Positions 15,869 to 23,021 of a stretch of DNA of 64,000 nt are shown here, piece after piece (the stretch's first letter is position 1; each line of letters opens with the position of its first letter). The notes beneath the pieces were generated by a model. The model was not told the DNA's origin. It was given only the letters and a program-made list of their open reading frames with translations, and did not search any database. The stretch comes from SLSG01 sp964477035 (GTDB taxonomy: Bacteria > Bacteroidota > Bacteroidia > Bacteroidales > UBA7960). The stretch covers positions 372,001 through 436,000 of the forward strand of contig CAYZCW010000001.1 of assembly GCA_964477035.1 (NCBI GenBank), read 5' to 3'. A program made the position numbers and the translations under genes.

Positions 15869-16905
15869 CCGTTGCCGTCAAAGCCGGAAAAAGCGCTGCG
15901 GATCTCGTCGAGGACCGCCCTGACCTCCCCTTCCGATCCGGCCGTGACCAGGCGCATGCGGTAGGGTTTGATGCCGGGGATCCCCCTGAAGTAGTTGCCG
16001 TAATGCCGGCGCATCTCGAACACCCCGGTGCGCGCGCCCTTCCATTCGACCGACAGGGCCAGATGCTGGCCGCATGTTGCCAGCCGCTCCTCCAGGGTGG
16101 GTTCGGGCAAAACCCTGCCCGTAGCCAGAAAGTGCCTGATTTCCCGGAATACCCAGGGGTTGCCGATGGCGGCCCGTCCGACCATGATGCCGTCGACCCC
16201 GTACCGGTCCAACGCCTCCCTGGCGGTGGGCCCGTCCGTGATGTCCCCGTTGCCGATGACCGGGATGTGCATGCGCGGGTTGTTTTTCACTTCCCCGATC
16301 AGGGTCCAGTCGGCCCGGCCCCGGTACATCTGACAGCGGGTGCGCCCGTGGATGGCAATGGCGGCGATACCGCAGTCCTGCAATCGTTCCGCGATGTCCA
16401 CAATGTTCTTGCTGCGCTGGTCATACCCCAGCCGGGTCTTGACGGTGACGGGAAGCTTGACCGCCTGCACGATGCGGCGGGTCATCTCCACCATTTTGGG
16501 CACGTCGTTCATGATGCCGGAACCGGCTCCTTTGGAGGCCACCTTGCGCACCGGGCAGCCGAAGTTGATATCGATGAAATCGGGGCCGGCCCCGGCCGCC
16601 GCCTGCGCCGCCCCGGTCATTGCCCCGGTATCCGCCCCGAACAACTGGATGCTGACGGGCCGCTCCCGGGGACGGATGTCCAGCTTGCGGAGGCTTTTTT
16701 GGGCATCCCTGATCAGGCCGTCGGCCGAGATGAACTCGGTATACACCCAGTCCGCCCCCAGCTCCCGGCACAGCCTCCTGAAGGGAGGATCGGTCACGTC
16801 CTCCATGGGCGCCAGGATGACCGGCTGCCGGGGAAAAACGGTGTGGCCGAAGCGGATGGCTCCGCGGCCTTCTGTCTTTCTTCCTGTATGCCCTGCTGCA
16901 GTCAA
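15865..16905 (-). CDS. dusB: tRNA-dihydrouridine synthase (DusB-like), probable TTG start
   Basis: A flavoenzyme that reduces specific uridines in the tRNA D-loop. Family motifs are clear: LAPMEDVTDPPFRR near the N-terminus, the catalytic-Cys segment FIDINFGCPVRKVASKGAGS, VTVKTRLGYD, AIAIHGRTRCQMYRG, PVIGNGDI and GIMVGRAAIGNPWVF. No ATG lies close to the conserved N-terminus. TTG at 16905 gives about 346 residues and an N-terminus (TAAGHTGRKTEGRG) slightly longer than usual. The reading frame stays open much further upstream, but that part lies over the divergent CPBP gene and is an antisense shadow. The exact start is uncertain. Confidence 0.9.
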   Translation of the reverse strand: MTAAGHTGRKTEGRGAIRFGHTVFPRQPVILAPMEDVTDPPFRRLCRELGADWVYTEFISADGLIRDAQKSLRKLDIRPRERPVSIQLFGADTGAMTGAAQAAAGAGPDFIDINFGCPVRKVASKGAGSGIMNDVPKMVEMTRRIVQAVKLPVTVKTRLGYDQRSKNIVDIAERLQDCGIAAIAIHGRTRCQMYRGRADWTLIGEVKNNPRMHIPVIGNGDITDGPTAREALDRYGVDGIMVGRAAIGNPWVFREIRHFLATGRVLPEPTLEERLATCGQHLALSVEWKGARTGVFEMRRHYGNYFRGIPGIKPYRMRLVTAGSEGEVRAVLDEIRSAFSGFDGNG

Positions 16906-16910
16906 ACTTT

Positions 16911-16972
16911 TTTTACTTTTGTGGGCCGGCCGGCCTTTAACGGGTCCGTCCGCCTGTCCTGCAAAAGTAAAA
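16911..16972. promoter_or_regulatory. Inverted pair of TTTTACTTTTG boxes between dusB and the CPBP gene
   Basis: TTTTACTTTTG (16911-16921, plus) and its reverse complement (16962-16972) are an 11-bp inverted repeat 40 bases apart. Each contains an exact -7 element (TACTTTTG) pointing towards one of the two divergent genes, 57-63 bases from the start codons. The simplest reading is two back-to-back promoters; an operator is possible. Confidence 0.55.
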
Positions 16973-16983
16973 GAAAACCTTTT

Positions 16984-17913
16984 ATGGAGGTCCGTTCGTA
17001 TTTCGCCGCCACCCATCCACTCGCCCGGCTGATCCTGCTGGGGGCGCTCATGCTGGGAGGCATGCTGGTCGTTTTGGTGCTGGGAATGCTGGCCGCCCTG
17101 CCCTTCATGGGCGGCGAGATCCTCGCCCTGGCCGGGGGGGAGGGGCTGGCGCCCGGCCCGGAGAACCTGAACCTGATGCGCTATGTGCAGGTGCTGAGCC
17201 ACCTTGGCTTGTTCGTCGTTCCTTCCCTGCTGTTTGCCTGGATGCTCAGCCCCAGGCCCATGCGCTACCTGGCGCTTCACCGCATGCCGCGCGGTAAAGG
17301 CCTGCTCCTGGCCCTGGGGATCATGCTGGCCGCCCTGCCCGTGGTGGGCCTGCTGATGCACTGGAACCAGCAACTCAGCCTGCCCGGCTTTTTGCAGGGC
17401 CTGGAGGACTGGATGCGGCGCAGCGAGGCGGCCGCCGAGGAGATGACGATGTTCTTTCTCCGGGTGGACTCCTGGCAGGGGCTGTTGTTCAACCTGTTCA
17501 TGATCGCCATCCTGCCCGCCATCGGCGAGGAGCTGTTGTTCCGTGGCCTCATCCAGAAGCTGGTCCGTGAATGGACGCGCTCCGACCACCTTGCCGTGGT
17601 CATCACCGCGGTGCTGTTCAGCGCCATGCACATGCAGTTCCTGAGCTTTCTGCCCCGGCTTGGCCTGGGCGTGGTCCTGGGCTACCTGCTGGTGTGGAGC
17701 GGCAAGCTCTGGCTGCCCGTACTCGCCCACTTTTTCAACAACGCGGCTGCCTTGCTGGTGTATTATCTGCATCACAGGGGGGTCATCGACTACGACATGG
17801 AGGAGATCGGCCTCGGCCTGGGGGGAGTCCTCCTGGCCGCAACCGGCCTGGTCGTCCTTTTCTGGCTGTTTTATTGGTATCGTCGGACAGAGTACAGGCC
17901 GGAAGCAGGGTAG
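16984..17913 (+). CDS. CPBP-family intramembrane glutamic endopeptidase
   Basis: A 309-residue, eight-helix membrane protein of the CPBP (CAAX protease and bacteriocin-processing, Abi) family. The catalytic motifs are present: Glu182-Glu183 with Arg187 in IGEELLFRG, FSAMHMQF (His216) and a late HFFNNAAAL segment. Bacterial members cleave membrane-bound substrates or take part in bacteriocin processing and immunity; no bacteriocin gene is nearby, so the role is unknown. ATG 16984 is the natural start, because the frame upstream is antisense to dusB. Confidence 0.9.
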   Translation: MEVRSYFAATHPLARLILLGALMLGGMLVVLVLGMLAALPFMGGEILALAGGEGLAPGPENLNLMRYVQVLSHLGLFVVPSLLFAWMLSPRPMRYLALHRMPRGKGLLLALGIMLAALPVVGLLMHWNQQLSLPGFLQGLEDWMRRSEAAAEEMTMFFLRVDSWQGLLFNLFMIAILPAIGEELLFRGLIQKLVREWTRSDHLAVVITAVLFSAMHMQFLSFLPRLGLGVVLGYLLVWSGKLWLPVLAHFFNNAAALLVYYLHHRGVIDYDMEEIGLGLGGVLLAATGLVVLFWLFYWYRRTEYRPEAG

Positions 17914-17961
17914 CCCCGTTCCCTTTGCCGGCGCATGCACGGGGGGGGGTGCCGGAGGCGG

Positions 17962-19353
17962 TTATTTTCTGGCCACCGCCAGGTCCTTCAACAGGATGTT
18001 GTGCCGTGAGGCATGCATGGCTTCCTCGAAGGCCTTCAGCGAGCCCTTCAGGATGTCCAGCTCCCTGGATGGTTTGGCGATCAGAACGTCCAGTCCTTTC
18101 CTGTCCAGTTTCTCAAGGACCAGCCCGACATGGATCCTGGAGGGGTCCATGGCGGGAAGGTAGCCGGATTCTTTGGGCTGGTCGGTATTGGTCTCGGTGA
18201 CCAGGGATACGTCCAGCAGGTCGCTCAGGATGGACCGGACCAGGTTGTTCGGGATGGCCAGTTCGGCGGCGATCCGGCCCGAGCTAAGGGGCTTCTCCCC
18301 CCTGGCGAAATGATCCACCAGCAGGTGCAGCACATACAACGACAACAGCTTCTTGTTGAAGGTGCTGATGCGGTGCGATTCCCCTTCGAATTCGTAGTTC
18401 TGCACGTTCTGGTTCGCATAGGAGAGTTCCGCCCCGAAGAGCACGATGAGCCAGGCGGTGTGGATGAAGAACATCAGCAGGGGCAGGGCGGCAAAGGACC
18501 CGTAGATCGCATTGTACCGGGACACACCGAGCTGGAAGTAGATGTAGACCCATTGGGCCAGCTGGAAGGCGGTGCCGGCAATGACCGCTGCGATCAGGGC
18601 CGAGCTGAACCTCACATTGGTGTTGGGCATGACCATGTACATGAGCAGGAACATGATCCATATCAGCAGGTAGGGAATCAGGGCCACCAGAAACTTCAGC
18701 ACGGGGCTGAGGTATTCGAACAACAGGAACTGTTCGCTGATGGCGGCCACCTGGGTGTTGATGTATACGGTGGAGGCGCTGGCCATGATGAAGAACAGGG
18801 GGGCGATGAACATCATGGCGAAATAATCGCTGAATTTCCGGGTCCAGGACCGCCCTTTCTTGATCTGCCAGATGTCGTTGAAGCTTTCCTCTATATAGCT
18901 GAGGACCCGGATGATGGTGTACAGCAGGATGATCATGCCGACCCCGGCCACCATGCCCCCGCTGGCCGTTTCCAGCAGCGAACGGGAAAACTCCAGCACC
19001 CAGTCCAGTATCTCATCCCGTCCACTGAAAGTCTGGCGTAAGGTCCTCTCCAGGTAGGCTTCCAGCCCGAATCCCTTGGCGATCCCAAAGGCGAGTCCCA
19101 CGACCGGCACGATCCCCAGCAGGCTGTAATAGGTGAGGGCCGAGGCGCGCAGATGGACCTTGTCTTCGGCAAAACCGCGCACGGCCAGCAGCAGGATGCG
19201 CAGCTGCCGGATCAGGAAGGTCTTGCGGGGGGAAAGCTCTGAAAGGGGGATCCGCCAGACATCGTGTTCGATGAAGCGCATCGCTTGCTTCAGCTTGACC
19301 CAGTATTTGTTATCCTTTTTTTTGCCCATGTCAGCAGGTTCGTTGGTTGCCAT
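17962..19353 (-). CDS. YihY/BrkB-family membrane protein with C-terminal winged-helix-like region
   Basis: A 463-residue inner-membrane protein of the YihY/virulence-factor-BrkB family, with the characteristic ASALTYYSLLGIVPVVGLAFG segment, FSDYFAMMFIAPLFF, the YIYFQLGVSRYNAIYGSFAALP motif and six hydrophobic helices up to about residue 320. The last 130 residues are soluble and contain a winged-helix-like stretch (GRIAAELAIPNNLVRSILSDL). The family's function is unsettled. A -7 box only 11 bases upstream of ATG 19353 suggests the true start may be the ATG at 19329 (MGKKKDNKYW), or a leaderless mRNA. Confidence 0.9.
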   Translation of the reverse strand: MATNEPADMGKKKDNKYWVKLKQAMRFIEHDVWRIPLSELSPRKTFLIRQLRILLLAVRGFAEDKVHLRASALTYYSLLGIVPVVGLAFGIAKGFGLEAYLERTLRQTFSGRDEILDWVLEFSRSLLETASGGMVAGVGMIILLYTIIRVLSYIEESFNDIWQIKKGRSWTRKFSDYFAMMFIAPLFFIMASASTVYINTQVAAISEQFLLFEYLSPVLKFLVALIPYLLIWIMFLLMYMVMPNTNVRFSSALIAAVIAGTAFQLAQWVYIYFQLGVSRYNAIYGSFAALPLLMFFIHTAWLIVLFGAELSYANQNVQNYEFEGESHRISTFNKKLLSLYVLHLLVDHFARGEKPLSSGRIAAELAIPNNLVRSILSDLLDVSLVTETNTDQPKESGYLPAMDPSRIHVGLVLEKLDRKGLDVLIAKPSRELDILKGSLKAFEEAMHASRHNILLKDLAVARK

Positions 19354-19363
19354 GCCTGAAATT

Positions 19364-19371
19364 CAAAGATA
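19364..19371 (-). promoter_or_regulatory. -7 element close to the yihY-like start codon
   Basis: TATCTTTG on the minus strand matches TAnnTTTG exactly and ends 11 bases upstream of ATG 19353. Transcription would begin almost at the first codon. Confidence 0.45.
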
Positions 19372-19413
19372 GGGAATTCATGGTAACCGACACCCTTTAT
19401 GGGGACAAACAAA

Positions 19414-19439
19414 AAGGACCTCCGGTGAAAGAGGTCCTT
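19414..19439 (-). terminator. Rho-independent terminator of the M16 peptidase operon
   Basis: A 9-bp perfect stem (19414-19422 with 19431-19439) with an 8-base loop is followed on the minus strand by TTTGTTTGT. It lies 54 bases past the stop of the downstream M16 gene. Confidence 0.85.
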
Positions 19440-19492
19440 CCCTTGCATCGGGGCCGGACAGCAGCCCGGCTGCCGGCCAGCATTCATACAGT

Positions 19493-21550
19493 TTAGTCGA
19501 CCGTGAAAAAGGAGCGTTCCAGTCCGGAATTGATCCTGACCTCGACCACGGTGGTTTCAATGACCTGGCCTCCGGCCTCCTGGGTCATCTTAAAGGGCAT
19601 TTTGATCCCCTGCACCTCGGTGTAGTTGCCAAAGCTGGCGGAGGCCTGATCGCCCATGCTCCTGATCTTGAGTCCTGTTTCCATGCTGTAGTAATCGTAG
19701 CTCTTGTTGCCGTCGGGATTGGTCAGCTCAAGGCGGTAGACGGATTCCCCGTCCAGGGTCTCTGCCCCCATCAGCCGGGCGGTCACTCCCATTTCCCCAT
19801 ATTTCAGTTCGGGAAACATCACCGCCTGCATCCGGGCCTGCTCCACCACGGGTCCTTCGGTGAATTCCTGCCGGCCCACGGGGGAGGTGACCACCAACTT
19901 GGTGCCGTCAAAAAGCTGTTTGGACAGGCTCATGCCGCCCATGAGGGTCTCGGCCAGCAACAGTCCGGGTGTCATCTGGTAGGTTTTGATGGTGGCCTGT
20001 TGCCCCATGACCGCCATGCTCATTTCCTGACTCATGTCCCGGACGCCCTCGAGCCTCTCGCGGCCCCCGATGGCCCGGATATACCGGTCGATCACTCCCT
20101 GGGCCGTCATGCCGGCCTCCATGGCCACGGCCTCCTGAACCACCGGCCGGCCGAAAGCGTCGAAGAGCTCCACTTCTCCGGTGGCGCTGAATCTTACCAG
20201 CTGGTCGACCACTTCGTCCCTGTTCCCGGCCACCACGATGACGGCATTGTCCGGTTTGAGATAGGTTGCCGCGACCTCCCGGATGTCTTCGGGGCTTACG
20301 TCATTCAGTTTCTCAAGATAGGTCGCATAATAATCTTCCGGCAGGTTGTACCGGGCGATATTCAGGGCGAAGCCGGCCATGGTGCGGGGGCTCTCAAGCG
20401 ATCGCGCAAAGGTGCCGGTCATGTAATTCTTGATCATCTGCAGGTCCTCCGCGGCAATGGGCTCCTCGATCAGGCGCTGCATTTCAGAAAATATTTCAAC
20501 CAAGGTGCTGTCTGTGACGCTGTTGCGCACTTCTGTGCCGGCCGTAAACCGCCCCACCAGGCGGTCGGTTGACAAACCCGAGCGGGCACCATAGGTATAC
20601 CCCTTGTCCTCCCGCAGGTTTTGCATCAGGCGGCTGGTAAAACTACCCCCCAGGATGGTGTTCATGACACTGGCCTTGATGGCGTCCGGGTGCCCGGGCG
20701 ACAGCTTCACGGGGTAGGTGACGGTTACGACCGACTGGATGGCCCCGGCACGTTCAGCAAAAGCCACCCGGCGCCCCGGAGGGGGTTGGGGGGTGGGATA
20801 GGTGTGGCGCGGCACCTCGGCCGGTTCCCATGCAGAGAAGTAACGCTCCAGCAATTGGCGGGCCCTTTCGGCGGTGATGTCGCCCACCACCACCATATAG
20901 GCGACATTCGGACGGAAATAGGTCTTGTAATAATCCTGGATCCGGCCGATGTCCACCTGGCGAAGGCTTTCTTCGGTGGTGATCTCTCCATAGGGGTGTT
21001 CCGGACCATAGGTCACTGCCGTGGCCACGTTCCGGGCCATGGCATTGGCATCGCTGCGCACGGTTGCCAGGGCGGATATGTTCTGGGTAACCAGGCGTTG
21101 AAGCTCCTCCTCCGGGAAAGAGGGATGGAGGAGGATGTCGGACATGAGTTCCAGAAGGGTCTCGGTATGGCGGGAAAGGGAACTGCCAAACAGGCCGGTG
21201 GAAAAAGTGGACAGGCTGGCCCCGATAAAGTCGATCTGTTCGTCGATCTCTGCTTTGCTGCGGCTTGCCGTCCCCTCACGAAGCAAGGCGCCGCCAAGGT
21301 CCACAAACCCCTTGGCATCACCTTCCATCACCGGGTCGATGTCCAGTGTCATCTGAAACGATACGACCGGCACCTTGTCGTTTTCCACGACAATGACCCT
21401 GAGGCCGTTGTCCATGGTAAAGCTTTCAAATTCTCCGAGCCGTATGACCGGGGCGGGACCGGGCTGGGGTTGCTGGCTCCGGTCCAGCTGGGCACTGGCT
21501 GAAAACGCCAGAAGGGCCAGTAAAAGGGTTGAAACGAATGCATTTTTCAT
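19493..21550 (-). CDS. M16-family peptidase-like protein, inactive type, with C-terminal LolA-like domain
   Basis: A 685-residue exported protein (signal peptide 1-21, ending ASAQ). Residues 35-470 form two M16 half-domains. The zinc motif HxxEH is lost: the aligned segment GFVDLGGALLREG carries Asp84, Gly87 and Ala88 in its place. The substrate-side motif YTYGARS near the second half-domain is kept, as in non-catalytic M16 subunits. Residues from about 480 to the end form an added beta-rich domain (IDRYIRAIGGRERLEGVRDM, YDYYSMETGLKIRS) that resembles LolA/LppX-type lipoprotein-carrier folds. It is co-transcribed 37 bases after an intact M16 gene, so the two probably make a heterodimer. Confidence 0.85.
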   Translation of the reverse strand: MKNAFVSTLLLALLAFSASAQLDRSQQPQPGPAPVIRLGEFESFTMDNGLRVIVVENDKVPVVSFQMTLDIDPVMEGDAKGFVDLGGALLREGTASRSKAEIDEQIDFIGASLSTFSTGLFGSSLSRHTETLLELMSDILLHPSFPEEELQRLVTQNISALATVRSDANAMARNVATAVTYGPEHPYGEITTEESLRQVDIGRIQDYYKTYFRPNVAYMVVVGDITAERARQLLERYFSAWEPAEVPRHTYPTPQPPPGRRVAFAERAGAIQSVVTVTYPVKLSPGHPDAIKASVMNTILGGSFTSRLMQNLREDKGYTYGARSGLSTDRLVGRFTAGTEVRNSVTDSTLVEIFSEMQRLIEEPIAAEDLQMIKNYMTGTFARSLESPRTMAGFALNIARYNLPEDYYATYLEKLNDVSPEDIREVAATYLKPDNAVIVVAGNRDEVVDQLVRFSATGEVELFDAFGRPVVQEAVAMEAGMTAQGVIDRYIRAIGGRERLEGVRDMSQEMSMAVMGQQATIKTYQMTPGLLLAETLMGGMSLSKQLFDGTKLVVTSPVGRQEFTEGPVVEQARMQAVMFPELKYGEMGVTARLMGAETLDGESVYRLELTNPDGNKSYDYYSMETGLKIRSMGDQASASFGNYTEVQGIKMPFKMTQEAGGQVIETTVVEVRINSGLERSFFTVD

Positions 21551-21587
21551 TGGGGAAAATATTTTTATTGTTGGAGGGAAATATGGC

Positions 21588-22916
21588 TTACTGTTCTTTC
21601 GGCATATAGTATAACACCACGCGGTTGTCCTCCCGGAAGTATTCCCGTGCCACGCGGAGGATGTCCTCCCTGGTCACCGACAGGTAACGCTCCAGCTCGG
21701 TGTTGATCAGGCTGGCATCCCCGAAAAGGGTGTGGTAGTTGGCCAGGTTGGTGGCCCGGCTGGCGATGGTGGTATTGGAGTTGACAAACTGGCTTTCCAC
21801 CTGGTTTTTGACCTTCTCCAGTTCCTGCCCGGTGATCAGTTCCCGGCGCACCCTTTCCATTTCTTCGTTGATGCCTGATTCAAGCACGGCAGGATCAACG
21901 CCCATATTGGGCATGCCGATGATGATGGTCAGGCCGGGATCTTCCAGTCCGAGGGGCAGGGCGCTGATCTGCATGGCCGTCTGTTCCTCCACGACCAGTT
22001 TGCGGTACAGGCGGCTGCTCTGTCCGCGGGACAAAAGCATGCCCAGCATGTCCACCGCATAATAGTCCTCCGTTCCCCGGGCCGGGATGTGGTAAGCCTG
22101 GATCACCATCGGCAGCTGGATGTTGTCAAACACCGTGTCACGGACCTCGTGCATTCTCAGGGGCTCTGTCATCCGGGGGCGGTAAACGTCGTGGTTTCCG
22201 CGGGGAATGTCGTTGAAGTATTTGTGCACCAGCCTGCGCGCTTCTTCGGGCACAAAGTCTCCGGTAACGACCAACACGGCATTGTTGGGGACGTAAAACA
22301 TGTCATGGAAGGCATAGATCTCCTCGTCGGTGGCCGCCCGGATGTGCTCGTCACGTCCCAGAACATCCCAGCGGTAGGGATGTTGCGTAAACGCCCGGCT
22401 GATGGTTTCAATCAGCAGCCTGCCATACGGCTGGTTATCGCGCGTCTGCTTCATCTCTTCGGTGACGACGCTTTTCTGGGTGGCGATGCTGATGGAATCA
22501 ATCTTTGGGTGAAGCAGGCGCTCCGCCTCCATCCAAAGCCCCAGCTCCAGCTGGTTCGATGGGAAATAGATGTAGTAGTTGGTCACGTCGAAGCTGGTAA
22601 AGGCATTGTTGGATCCGCCGTTGCGTTCGGTGAGAAGGTCGAACTCGCCCCGCGCAATATGCTTGGAGCCTTCAAACATCAGGTGCTCAAAAAAATGGGC
22701 AAAGCCGGTGCGCTCCGGATTCTCATTCTTGGCGCCCACGTGGTACATGATGTTCACCACGATATTGGGGGTGGTGTTGTCCTGGTGCAGGATCACGTGC
22801 AGCCCGTTGTCCAGTGTAAATTCCTCGAAATCAATCTGCGGGCTCTGGGCCGCGGCCGTAACGGACAGCAGGACGGCCAGCAGCCCCAGGATGGGGGTCA
22901 TGGTCTTTTTTAACAT
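21588..22916 (-). CDS. M16-family zinc peptidase, catalytic subunit
   Basis: A 442-residue exported metallopeptidase (signal peptide ending TAAAQ). The inverted zinc motif is intact: His74, Glu77 and His78 in HFFEH, with a downstream acidic cluster TEEMKQTRDNQPYG giving the third ligand. M16 enzymes enclose unfolded peptides in a chamber made by two related chains. The second chain is very likely the next gene, which has lost these residues. The start at 22916 follows a -7 element by 46 bases. The periplasmic role is probably peptide degradation; the substrate is unknown. Confidence 0.93.
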   Translation of the reverse strand: MLKKTMTPILGLLAVLLSVTAAAQSPQIDFEEFTLDNGLHVILHQDNTTPNIVVNIMYHVGAKNENPERTGFAHFFEHLMFEGSKHIARGEFDLLTERNGGSNNAFTSFDVTNYYIYFPSNQLELGLWMEAERLLHPKIDSISIATQKSVVTEEMKQTRDNQPYGRLLIETISRAFTQHPYRWDVLGRDEHIRAATDEEIYAFHDMFYVPNNAVLVVTGDFVPEEARRLVHKYFNDIPRGNHDVYRPRMTEPLRMHEVRDTVFDNIQLPMVIQAYHIPARGTEDYYAVDMLGMLLSRGQSSRLYRKLVVEEQTAMQISALPLGLEDPGLTIIIGMPNMGVDPAVLESGINEEMERVRRELITGQELEKVKNQVESQFVNSNTTIASRATNLANYHTLFGDASLINTELERYLSVTREDILRVAREYFREDNRVVLYYMPKEQ

Positions 22917-22962
22917 GTTTTATGAAGTTTAGATAAGCGGAAACAGTTTTGGGATGAATGGG

Positions 22963-22970
22963 CAAAGATA
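22963..22970 (-). promoter_or_regulatory. -7 element of the M16 operon
   Basis: TATCTTTG (minus strand) is an exact TAnnTTTG match 46 bases before the start codon; no -33 box was seen. Confidence 0.5.
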
Positions 22971-23021
22971 GGATAAGCCCCGGAAAATTAAAACAGAAAA
23001 AATCAAAAAAACCGGGAACGG

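Noticed and set aside
16906..17940. N-terminal extension of dusB giving a 691-residue protein
   Set aside because: The extra part is antisense to the CPBP protease gene, is rich in His, Gln and Pro without domain likeness, and lies upstream of the dusB promoter box.
17941..17950. Poly-G run between CPBP and yihY-like genes as a phase-variation tract
   Set aside because: It lies in the spacer between convergent gene ends, not in a promoter or reading frame, so length change would have no obvious effect.
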